Shown one piece after another: positions 1 to 7,471 of a stretch of 27,315 nt of DNA; position 1 is the first letter of the stretch, and every line of letters starts with the position of its first letter. Under the pieces are notes generated by a model. The model did no database searches and had not been told where the DNA came from. It worked only from the letters and a program-made list of their open reading frames with translations. Both the position numbers and the translations under genes were made by a program. Source of the DNA: CAZLMW01 sp964560875 (GTDB lineage Bacteria; Myxococcota_A; UBA9042); the NCBI GenBank assembly GCA_964560875.1, contig CAZLMW010000109.1:1-27315 (forward strand), written 5' to 3'.

Positions 1-157
1 GGTGGCCCGGACCCGGGTTATCGCTCAGTCAGCGACTTCCAATCGGGCCTGGGTCGCGCGGCCCGTTCAACGTGCGCATTGAGCGGCTGGTAGGCGATGA
101 AGGCGTGCCAACTGACCCCGAACTCGCCGCCGAGCTGCGCAAGGAGACGCTGTCCCA
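1..157. other. Scaffold edge, no gene recognised
   Basis: I find no convincing gene here. One forward frame stays open from about position 57 into the next region and reads PFNVRIERLVGDEG and ELAAELRKETLS. This does not resemble the part of an MMPL transporter that should precede the membrane segment starting near 158, so the junction may be chimeric or decayed. Positions 21-53 are an exact inverted copy of 23666-23698. Confidence 0.4.
21..53 (+). repeat. 33-bp dispersed inverted repeat, copy 1
   Basis: These 33 bases are the exact reverse complement of 23666-23698, and identity stops abruptly on both sides. A perfect 33-bp match 23.6 kb away is far beyond chance. It may be the end of a mobile element or a dispersed intergenic repeat. 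No complete transposase lies beside either copy. Confidence 0.8.
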
Positions 158-1046
158 CTGTCGAGCGACCTCAAACCGATCCGCCAATACGGCTACCTCG
201 CCGCCCTTGGCGTGGTGATCGCGTTCGTGCTGTCGATGACCCTGATATCGGTGCTGCTCAGCTGGCTGCCCGCCCCCGATGCGAGCTTCATTGGCCGACT
301 TCGCGAGGGCCGCACGACGCGTTTGCTCAACTGAATGGGCCGACCGTCGATGCGCAGCGCCAAAATCACGCTCGCGATCTCCACCGCCATCGTCATCGCG
401 GCCGCTGCGAAGTTGCCGATGCTCTACACCGACGCCAACCCGATGAACTACTTCTTGCCGGGTCACGGCCAACTTCAACACGCCCGATTTGAAGGTCACG
501 CCGACCGGCTTCATCAAGCTGATGGGCGACATGGAGCACTACCTCTTCCGCAGCCAGGTCCGCAGCCTATTGTCCGCCTTCGTGGCCATCACGTTGATGA
601 TGTTCGTGCTGCTGCGATCGCTGCGACTGGGGGCGTTTTCGATGATCCCCAACCTGGTGCCGATCCTGCTCGGTCTGTCGTTCATGGCGGTCGCCGGCAT
701 CGCCCTGGACCCGGGCACCGTGATGATCGGCTCCATCGCGCTCGGCCTGGTCGTCGACGACACGGTTCACTTCCTGGTCAGGCTGCGGCGCAACGTGGAC
801 CGGCACGCGCTCGAGGACGCCATCGCCGCGACCATGAAACAGACCGGCCGACCGATCGTCGTGACGTCCATCGCGCTCGGTGCCGGTTTCGCCGTGATGG
901 GTCTGGGCAGCTTCACGCCCAACGTCGCGTTCGGAATCGTGAGCGCGATCGTGGTGATCCTGGCGATGCTCGCCGACCTCGTGATGCTTCCGGCGGCGCT
1001 CCTCGTGCTCCAACCGAAGGTGGCTCAAAGCTCGCTCCGGGCCTGA
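158..1046 (+). pseudogene. MMPL/RND-family transporter, 3' part, broken
   Basis: This is the C-terminal half of an inner-membrane RND-superfamily (MMPL/patched-like) exporter. From 158 the frame reads LSSDLKPIRQYGYLAALG and a hydrophobic helix, which is the end of the first membrane bundle. It then meets an in-frame TGA at 332-334. The same frame continues from 335 (MRSAKITLAISTAIVIAAAA, then LYTDANPMNYF, typical of the start of the second half). Between about 455 and 471 the reading shifts by one base, after which NFNTPDLKVTPTGFIKLMGD leads into an intact second bundle. That bundle has helices near SAFVAITLMMFVLL, GLVVDDTVHFLVRLRR and SIALGAGFAVMGLGSF. The family is clear from the second half. 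Either the gene is decayed, or this end of the scaffold has base-calling errors. The 5' part lies outside or has been lost. Confidence 0.75.
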
Positions 1047-1127
1047 CCCGGGGGGATCCCCTCGTTCTCCGTCACGATGGATCGACCTGGTGATTGGAGG
1101 TTCTGTCTTGGCAGACGGCGCCTCGAT

Positions 1128-1247
1128 CAAGGGGGAAGGACCCAACAGGGGAAGGCATTTTATGATCTGCTGGGCGCCGGCTGGATGCGGCCCGGACGTC
1201 TTTGAGCGGCGACAGACTGCCTTCCCCTGATCGGTCCTTCCCCCTTG
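1128..1247. repeat. Long imperfect inverted repeat in intergenic region
   Basis: The stretch 1047-1404 has no gene. It lies between the convergent ends of the transporter and the PilZ gene. Inside it, 1128-1157 and 1218-1247 are 30-nt arms that pair with only about two mismatches around a 60-nt spacer. Each arm joins two purine/pyrimidine tracts (GGGGGAAGGACC and CAGGGGAAGGCA on the left). There is no T-run after the right arm, so it is not a classical intrinsic terminator. It could be a MITE-like element, a processing hairpin or a bidirectional end structure. A GGGGATCCCC palindrome at about 1051-1061 lies just after the transporter stop. Confidence 0.7.
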
Positions 1248-1404
1248 GACCCCCATCACCGTTTACCCCAACCGCCTGTTTTTGTGTGTTTTTCGGATTC
1301 GCAGCGGGCCCTGTGCAACGGCAGCCACAAACGGGGGTTGTTGGCCGGTCAGCTGTCGCTTCCAGGCCGGATCACACCCCCGGTTGTCCGGTTGGAAGGC
1401 CGAC

Positions 1405-3080
1405 TCAGTATCCGGCAAGGCGCCTGGCGGATGCGGCGAAGGCCAGGGCGCGCTTGGTCTCGCCGGCCAGGGCGTGGGCGAGCGCGAGGCCGTGGTAGCC
1501 CTCGATGCATCCGGGGTCCATGGTGATCGCCTCGAGAAAGGCGTCGATGGCCGCCTGTTCGTCGCTCGAATCGATCAGCTCGAACCAACCCAGCGCGATG
1601 TGCACGACAGGGTCCTTCGGATTCGCACCTGCGGTCCTGCGGAGCTCGAGCCGCTGGGCCTTCACCCGTTCGGCCTCTACGACCTCGGGATCGTTGTCGC
1701 CGACGAACGCGTCGACTTCGGCCACGCCGCCAACATCGGTGCGGATGAATCCCACCTCGACGACTTGCGTGGCGCCTTCACCGTGAATGGCGCGGACGCG
1801 ACCGTAGACACGCATCTCTTCGGCGGTGGCGGGATGCGTGATGAGGAGCACGAACGGCTGACCGGGTTCCGCCGGGGTAGCGCAGGGCACCAGCGCTTCG
1901 CCCTTCATGAGGCAGTCAGTGACAAATGTGCGGAGCGCGGCGCGGTCGCCGGGCTGGTAGTTGAGCGGCAGCCACGATTCATCGGGCGTGTCGAACGTTG
2001 CCTGGCTGGCGCTGTAAGCCGCCGACGGGGTCGCGCGCGTCGTCTGTCCTTCGGGCTGTGGCGTGACGGGTGTGGGACCGTCGATGATTTGCTCGTTGCT
2101 CGGTCGTCGCTCGCTCAGCGGTGTTCGCGGCGGGAGCTGTGTCGCCGGCGCCGGCGGCTTCGCTTGGACAGGGGCTGCTGCGGGCTTGGGCCGCGAAGGT
2201 CGGCGCTTGGCGGGCATGTCGACGATCGGATTGGCCGGCCGCGCGATGCCGGCGTTGCGTCGCGGCGGTACGTTGTCGCGCGCAGCGGGGCGCGCGGCGG
2301 ACCGAGAATCGGGGCTCTGCTTGGATTTTCGTCGCTGATGCGCGGCGGCCGAACGCTGCCTTCGCACGTTTGTCGCGACGATTTCCTTGATCTGCATCCC
2401 GAGTCGGGCGCGCGTTGTGGCCGCGGCGGCTGGGGTATAGACCGATTCGGCGGCTTGGGGCGCGGCTGGCCTCACCGCCTGGCTGACGGGCTTGCGCGGG
2501 GCTGGGCGTCCGATCCGATCAGCGCGGCCCGCCGCTGCAGGTCGATTCTGGGCAGGTCGATCCGGGGCAGGTTTGGTTGCTCCGCTCCGCGNNNNNNNNN
2601 NNNNNNNNNNNNNNNNNNNNNNNNNNNNNNNNNNNNNNNNNNNNNNNNNNNNNNNNNNNNNNNNNNNNNNNNNNNNNNNNNNNNNNNNNNNGCAGGTCGA
2701 TTCTGGGCAGGTCGATCCGGGGCAGGTTTGGTTGCTCCGCTCCGCGCTGCTGCTGGAGCAGATTTCTTCGGGAGGTTGGCTTCCCAGAGCGCTTTGGCTT
2801 CCTTGGACAGCGAGATGAAGCGTACCCCGACGCCGGGGCCTCGCGGGTCGACCACGTTGTCCTTGATGGTGCGGCGCACCTCGCACAGGGCCTCGAACGA
2901 GTCGCTGGTGGGCAACGTGATCCGCACCTGTACGACGCTCCCCTGCGGCATCGGATCATGGATCTGCACAAACACGCCGCCAACCGACGCGTCGAACACC
3001 ATCCCGTCTTGCCAGCCGTCTTTGGTGCGAAGCTGTACGCCGTAGACCACCGGGTGCCGTGTCTGGAACCGTTTCGCCAT
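1405..3080 (-). CDS. Two-PilZ-domain protein with C-terminal TPR
   Basis: Probable cytoplasmic c-di-GMP-responsive protein. The N-terminus (about residues 1-105) is a PilZ domain with an RxxxR element (RFQTR) and the DxSxxG element (DASVGG) that bind c-di-GMP in the family. A Pro/Ala/Arg-rich linker of about 200 residues follows. A second PilZ-like beta domain comes next (YQPGDRAALRTFV ... VVEVGFIRTDVGG, about residues 315-395), then a TPR-like helical end (VHIALGWFELIDSS, AIDAFLEAITMDPG, YHGLALAHALAG). The gene is interrupted by a 100-N gap, and the frames differ on its two sides. The 55 bases before the gap are repeated exactly after it. Removing one copy and the Ns (155 bases) leaves 1521 bases, a continuous 506-residue frame. 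I therefore read one intact gene and not two fragments. It is the last gene of a minus-strand run. Confidence 0.85.
2537..2746. other. 100-N scaffold gap flanked by identical 55-mers
   Basis: The Ns occupy 2592-2691. Positions 2537-2591 and 2692-2746 are identical. Contig ends sharing exactly one 55-mer are expected when a de Bruijn assembler with k=55 leaves adjacent contigs unmerged and a scaffolder inserts a standard gap. Collapsing the overlap restores the reading frame of the PilZ gene across it. Confidence 0.85.
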
Positions 3081-3198
3081 GCGGCGCAGACTCTAACAAA
3101 CGGTCCGAACAGTGCCAACGAAGCGATCTTCGCGGCGTCAGGTTGGCGGGAGCCCACGGTTTCAACCCTGGCGGCCTTGCGCCTCAACAGCCTGCCGT

Positions 3199-3811
3199 TC
3201 AGCGTTTCGCCTGGCAGATCTTGTTCTTGCAGACGCAGTCGGAGTCGGGCGGGACCTCGTGGGCGAGCGCCTCTGAGCAGCCTTGTTGCGTCACGGCCCA
3301 GTTTCCGGCTCGCGGCGCGCAGGTGGCCGTCTCGTTGCAGCTGTTCGATTTCACCGCTGATTCGAAGCGCCGCCTCGTGCGCGTGGTCACCGCCGATCGG
3401 GGCGAGCACCGGGGCGTCGACGGACACCGGATCGTGGCATCGGGCTGCTGCCGCGGCGTCGAATCCTGCAAGCGGCGCGCAACCGCAGTCGACCGCGTCC
3501 ACTTGCGTCGGTTCGGTGCCCAGCCGATGCGCCCGCCCCCCGACAACGACGTGAATGCCGCGCAGCTCCTCGGCGACGCACGTTTGGCCGGCGCTCCGTA
3601 CAACGACCCAGGTTCGACCGGCGCCACCGAGTTCCGCGCGCCACACCACTGCCCGCTGCGCGCCGCGGACTTCACCAGCCGTCGTCGCTTTCGCGGACGG
3701 GCACGGAGGCATGGGCAGCCGCACATCGCGGACCGCGCAACCGCTGAACATGACCACGGTCAGCGCGACCAGTCCGCCCATCGTTGTCCAGACTGGCACC
3801 GCTGCGTGCAT
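3199..3811 (-). CDS. Putative lipoprotein, apparent frameshift
   Basis: The function is not recognised. From ATG 3811, preceded by GGAG at a suitable distance, the product starts MHAAVPVWTTMGGLVALTVV and ends its signal with a lipobox-like FSGC near residue 25, so it is probably membrane-anchored. The mature part has scattered Cys (VDCGCAPL) and a predicted helix EAALRISGEIEQL. Near 3335-3350 the natural reading moves by one base into the frame ending CNETATCAP ... DCVCKNKICQAKR. This tail is Cys-rich like the head, whereas the original frame becomes Arg-rich and unnatural. The span is 613 bases, one more than a multiple of three, consistent with a single inserted base. I cannot tell a real mutation from a sequence error. 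Confidence 0.55.
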
Positions 3812-3965
3812 CGAAGTCTCCGCGCGTCTCGTGGCGTGGTCCGTCGCGCCTTTGCGCCTTGTGTTCGCGTGCTTTGGGCGCAACCCGACTCGCGCCGAGG
3901 TACAGCGCCAGGTTCGCGCACGATGACGACAAGCTGTGTCGTCAGCCGGCAGCAATCCGGTCGAT

Positions 3966-4757
3966 CTACGGCCACGAATCAAAGGCGAACCCGAACAACC
4001 AGACTCGGGTGTGCTCGAAGGCGTAGCTTCGCGCCAACAAGCGCATGAGCCAGACACGTACAAACGGCTCGATCTGCAAGACAGCGCCCGACGTTCCCAG
4101 ATAGGCACCGGTTATCTCGACTCCTGCACCCCAGTGGCCGTGAGCCCCCGCCAGAGTCGTGTTCTCGATCATTCGTTGCGCTGACGTCGCCAGGGAGACA
4201 CGCAGTCCCAGTCGTCCCCCGAACTCGGAGAAACCGGCCGTCCGGCCTTCGTTGACCCAGTGCATCGACGCGAACTCCGCTGCGCCGGTCACGTGTATGA
4301 AACGACCGTCGAACGCCAGCCAGCGCAGGCCGGCGCTGACGGGAAACATGAGACCAGTCGGCGTGGTCAGCAGGCCAAGGTCCGCTGAAAGGCGCAGCGT
4401 GTTGTTCGTCGGGTCAACGAAGGGAAACGGCACCGACAGCCGGCCCTCCGCCAGCAGAGTGCCGTCACTTCGCTGGTGGTCCCAGTCGCCGCCGCCCGCA
4501 ACGGTGATGGCCGCTTGGAATCCCGCCTGCTGTTCACACGGATACCGGCCGACGAATCGGTGGCCTCGCGTGACGATTTTTTTGCAGCCCGGTGTGCCTG
4601 CGGTCCACGCCGCAAATGCAGGTAGTGGCGCGGCAGCGATCGACACGAGCAGCAACAACAGGATGTGGCTGGGCCCGTTCATCGAAGCCATCGGTTTCGC
4701 AGAATGGACACGTGGGCGCGACTCTTTTGCTGCCTCCGCTGCGCCTCGCTTCATCAT
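3966..4757 (-). CDS. Exported protein, probable outer-membrane barrel
   Basis: A 263-residue product of unknown function. A long basic N-region leads into a hydrophobic signal (HILLLLLVSIAAAPLPAFA, cleavage after AFA). The mature chain consists of alternating beta-type segments (FQAAITVAGGGDW, LAEGRLSVPFPFV, LRLSADLGLL, GGRLGLRVSLATS, WGAGVEITGAYLG, VLQIEPFVRVWL). It ends in ...WLFGFAFDSWP, with aromatic residues near the C-terminus, as in small outer-membrane barrels. AGGAG lies just upstream of two adjacent ATGs (4757 and 4754), so the start is well supported, although the signal is unusually far in. The gene starts 12 bases after the stop of the preceding minus-strand frame, suggesting one operon. 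The barrel assignment is an inference from pattern only. Confidence 0.65.
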   Translation of the reverse strand: MMKRGAAEAAKESRPRVHSAKPMASMNGPSHILLLLLVSIAAAPLPAFAAWTAGTPGCKKIVTRGHRFVGRYPCEQQAGFQAAITVAGGGDWDHQRSDGTLLAEGRLSVPFPFVDPTNNTLRLSADLGLLTTPTGLMFPVSAGLRWLAFDGRFIHVTGAAEFASMHWVNEGRTAGFSEFGGRLGLRVSLATSAQRMIENTTLAGAHGHWGAGVEITGAYLGTSGAVLQIEPFVRVWLMRLLARSYAFEHTRVWLFGFAFDSWP

Positions 4758-4769
4758 TCACTCCTGCCG

Positions 4770-5032
4770 TCATCGGTAGACGACCGCGACCAGCGAGAGC
4801 AGAAGGACCGCCATCGCTAGCCCGAGCGCGACCGGGTTGGCTCCTGCGTCCGTCGCCTCTGACTCCGCGCCAGGCGCCGCACCCCCGCCGACCGCTGCTC
4901 TGCTGTCAGGTCGGGTCGATTCGCCGGTCGGTTGCGGCGCTCGTGGGTTCTGATCGGCGAACTGCGCATCTCGTCTCCTTTCGGGTGGTGTACGCCATCA
5001 TGGCCAAACTGCGCGGCGGCGTCGACACACAT
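4770..5032 (-). CDS. Small membrane-anchored protein, frameshifted
   Basis: Not recognised. The 3' part encodes a low-complexity linker (ADQNPRAPQPTGES, AAVGGGAAPGAE) and a C-terminal membrane helix NPVALGLAMAVLLLSLVAV ending VYR and a TGA at 4770-4772. That frame has no start codon. Upstream it runs into a stop, while the neighbouring frame carries a plausible secreted sequence (ATWDSGTVLCRQEPDMCVD, AAAQFGHDGVHHPKGDE). The two would join by a one-base shift near 4975. An alternative start at ATG 4969, preceded by an excellent AAAGGAG, opens only an Arg-rich frame ending at 4817, which looks unnatural. The true 5' end could be further upstream than given. A C-terminal helix after a Gly/Pro linker resembles surface-sorting tails of this group, but I see no defined MYXO-CTERM motif. 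Confidence 0.35.
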
Positions 5033-5113
5033 GTCGGGTTCCTGCCGGCAGAGCACTGTCCCGCTGTCCCAGGTCGCGATGAGCGGCCAGCACCCGCCTG
5101 AAACCAAACGGCG

Positions 5114-5127
5114 TAGAACGCGTTCTA
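5114..5127. promoter_or_regulatory. 14-bp perfect palindrome, candidate operator
   Basis: TAGAACGCGTTCTA is a perfect palindrome in the space between the minus-strand run and the divergent MATE gene. It fits TnnAACnnGTTnnA, a pattern used by some TetR-family repressors. Multidrug exporters are often controlled by such regulators from divergent intergenic regions. No regulator gene is visible nearby, so the role is inferred. Confidence 0.4.
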
Positions 5128-5275
5128 ACGGCCGATCGACCCGCGAAGCACTTGATATAGCTTCGAGCCGACAAGACGCATCCTGGAGCCCGCTACCGGC
5201 ATCTACGTGCATTTTGCCCCTCCGCGAACCCCGAATTCAGCACTTTTCGGCGGGACGTGCGTATTCTCCGCGCCC

Positions 5276-6625
5276 ATGCTCGACCTCTTGCCTCCAGCCA
5301 TTCGCGAGGAGACCCGCGTTCTCGCCGGCCTGGCCGTGCCCGTCGCCGCCACACAGATCGGCATGATGCTGATGGGCGTGGTCGACATGATGATGATCGG
5401 CCCGCTCGGCGCCGAAGCTCTCGCCGCAGCCAGCGTCGGCAATGCCCTCTACCTCGTCGTCGCGATCTTCGCGCTCGGCGTGGTCATGGCCCTCGATGCG
5501 CTCATCGCCCAGGCCCATGGCGCGCAGCAATACGACCGCGCTGGGGATCTGCTCTGGCAGGGCATGTGGCTGGCCGGGTTGCTCGGGTGCGCCGTCACCG
5601 CGTTTTTCCTGACCGGTCGCTGGATGTTCGATGCGCTCGGACAGATGCCGGTCGTGGCCGGGCTCGCCGCCGATTATGTGGGGCCTCGTGCGCTGGGCGC
5701 CATTGCCTTCCTCGGGTTCGCGGCCTGCCGCGGGTTTCTCAACGGCTACGGGCATATGCGTCCCGTCATGGTGATCGCGGTCATCGCCAACGTGGTCAAC
5801 GTGGCGGCGGACTGGGCGCTCATCTACGGTCACTTCGGGGCGCCAGAGCTCGGCATTGCCGGGGCCGGTTACGCCACGGCCATTGTCCGCTGGTTCATGC
5901 TCGGCGCTGTCATCGTCGCCGTCGCGTCTCCAACGTATCGTGACGTCACGCTTCGTTTTCGGGGCCCGAACGCGGACGACCTCAAGCGCGTACTCGACAT
6001 CGGCGCGCCCATCGGCGGTCACCAAGCGGCCGAGATGGCGGTGTTTTCAGCGGCCGCGGTCATGGCCGGTTGGCTCGGCGCGGTCCCCCAGGCTGCTCAC
6101 CACATCGCGATGACGTTGGCGGCGCTGGCTTATCACGTCCCGGTTGGCGTCTCGATCGCGACCAGCGTGCGGGTTGGGCAAGCCATCGGACAGGGCAGAC
6201 CCGATGACGCCGCGCTCGCCGGACGCGTTGGCCTCGGGCTCGGCGCGGTGTTCATGGTGCTCGGGGCTGCGGTCTTCATCGCGATTCCCGGGCCCCTCAC
6301 CGACGCTTTCTCGCCGACTCCCGACGTGCGTGCGCTGGCGATCGAGCTGCTGTTCGTCGCGGCCGTCTTCCAGGTGAGTGACGGCATCCAGGTGGTCGCT
6401 GGGGGCGCGCTACGGGGCGCTGGCGATACGCGCTCGAGCTTCTGGGCCAATGTCCTGGCGCACTGGTTGGTCGGGTTGCCACTCGGTGCCGCGCTCGCGT
6501 TCTGGGCGGGGATGGGCGTTCACGGGCTGTGGTGGGGCCTCACCGCGTCGCTGACGGTCGCCGCCGGGTTGCTGGCCTGGCTCTTCATCCGCGGCTCGTG
6601 GCGGAGCATCGGCAAGTTGGTCTGA
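5276..6625 (+). CDS. MATE-family multidrug/Na+(H+) antiporter
   Basis: A 449-residue inner-membrane exporter of the MATE (NorM-like) family, which moves drugs or metabolites out in exchange for Na+ or H+. The N-terminus reads REETRVLAGLAVPVAATQIG, followed by MLMGVVDMMMIGPLGAEALA, the usual first-helix and loop pattern. About twelve hydrophobic helices follow in two pseudo-symmetric halves; the second begins near LKRVLDIGAPIGGHQAAEMA. VVAGGALRGAGDTR is a conserved MATE motif near helix 10. Length is normal. ATG 5276 is preferred because the family begins about ten residues before the first helix; an upstream GTG at 5207 would add an untypical extension. No strong ribosome-binding site is visible. 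It ends 6 bases before the stop of convergent sufE. Confidence 0.93.
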   Translation: MLDLLPPAIREETRVLAGLAVPVAATQIGMMLMGVVDMMMIGPLGAEALAAASVGNALYLVVAIFALGVVMALDALIAQAHGAQQYDRAGDLLWQGMWLAGLLGCAVTAFFLTGRWMFDALGQMPVVAGLAADYVGPRALGAIAFLGFAACRGFLNGYGHMRPVMVIAVIANVVNVAADWALIYGHFGAPELGIAGAGYATAIVRWFMLGAVIVAVASPTYRDVTLRFRGPNADDLKRVLDIGAPIGGHQAAEMAVFSAAAVMAGWLGAVPQAAHHIAMTLAALAYHVPVGVSIATSVRVGQAIGQGRPDDAALAGRVGLGLGAVFMVLGAAVFIAIPGPLTDAFSPTPDVRALAIELLFVAAVFQVSDGIQVVAGGALRGAGDTRSSFWANVLAHWLVGLPLGAALAFWAGMGVHGLWWGLTASLTVAAGLLAWLFIRGSWRSIGKLV

Positions 6626-6631
6626 CGCTCG

Positions 6632-7048
6632 CTACGAACCGGTGGCTTGCGTGGCGTGAAACTTGATACGACGGATCATCGCTTGCAGGCCGTTGGCGCG
6701 GTTCATCGACAGGTGTGATGACAACCCCAATCGGTCGACAAAATCCGGCGGCGTGGCGGCGATCTCGGCCGGCTCGTGGCCACTGTAGACGTGCATGAGC
6801 AGGGCGATAAGGCCGCGCACGATGACGGCGTCGCTCCACGCGTCGAAGTGGAGCAAATCACCCTCGACGCGCGGTCGGATCCAGACCTGTGATTGGCAGC
6901 CCTTGACCTTGTGGACGGCCTGGCAAAGCCCATCGCTCGCGCTAAGCTCCTTGCCGGCGTCGATGATCGCCTCGTAGCGCTCCAGCCAGTCCTCGAATTC
7001 GCTGTAGAGCTCGACAAGCTCGTCCTGTTTCTCGGCGATTGTAGCCAT
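6632..7048 (-). CDS. Cysteine desulfurase sulfur acceptor SufE
   Basis: A 138-residue SufE. It takes the persulfide sulfur from SufS and passes it to the SufBCD Fe-S scaffold in the cytoplasm. The signature VKGCQSQVW is present, with the acceptor Cys at residue 51, as is the family segment SDAVIVRGLIALL. It ends with a typical LSSHLSMNRANGLQAM. ATG 7048 is chosen because GAGGG sits just upstream and the product begins MATIAEKQDELVELY, close to other SufE proteins. An in-frame ATG at 7069 would lie inside the tandem-repeat array. It is downstream of sufS on the same strand, separated by the array, so co-transcription is likely. No sufBCD is seen in the window. Confidence 0.93.
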   Translation of the reverse strand: MATIAEKQDELVELYSEFEDWLERYEAIIDAGKELSASDGLCQAVHKVKGCQSQVWIRPRVEGDLLHFDAWSDAVIVRGLIALLMHVYSGHEPAEIAATPPDFVDRLGLSSHLSMNRANGLQAMIRRIKFHATQATGS

Positions 7049-7063
7049 GGATCCCTCGCCCCG

Positions 7064-7407
7064 GCGCATCTTTGCGCCAACTCTGTCCCGACTCTGCGCA
7101 TCTTTGCGCCAACTCTGTCCCGACTCTGCGCATCTTTACGCCAACTCTGCGCTATCCCCGCGCCAACTCTGCGCTATCCCCGCGCCAACTCTGCGCTATC
7201 CCCGCGCCAACTCTGNNNNNNNNNNNNNNNNNNNNNNNNNNNNNNNNNNNNNNNNNNNNNNNNNNNNNNNNNNNNNNNNNNNNNNNNNNNNNNNNNNNNN
7301 NNNNNNNNNNNNNNNCCGCGCCAACTCTGCGCTATCCCCGCGCCAACTCTGCGCTATCCCCGCGCCAACTGTCGGCTATCCTGCGCCAACTCTGCGCCAA
7401 CTCTCCG
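7064..7407. repeat. Nested tandem-repeat array between sufS and sufE, with 100-N gap
   Basis: Two repeat types share the core GCGCCAACTCTG. Type A is a 32-bp unit at 7064-7095 and 7096-7127, with a partial copy from 7128. Type B is a 22-bp unit (core plus CGCTATCCCC) repeated from about 7140 to the gap at 7216-7315. It resumes after the gap and decays by about 7407. About ten cores are visible. The ends at the gap overlap in repeat phase, so the Ns probably hide an unknown number of 22-bp units. The stretch 7049-7471 holds no convincing gene. On the sufE side the array ends just before the ribosome-binding site. Confidence 0.9.
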
Positions 7408-7471
7408 ACGGCGACGCAACTACCACGGAACGTGTCGATCGTCTTGTTGGCGGGCTCGGTTCGGGCTGATT

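Noticed and set aside
1282..3045. Long plus-strand frame of 587 codons opposite the PilZ gene
   Set aside because: It is an antisense shadow. Its translation is Arg/Gly-rich and unlike any family, while the minus strand carries PilZ and TPR motifs.
7064..7407. Repeat array as a possible CRISPR
   Set aside because: The units are contiguous tandem repeats of 22 and 32 bp with no unique spacers and no cas genes.
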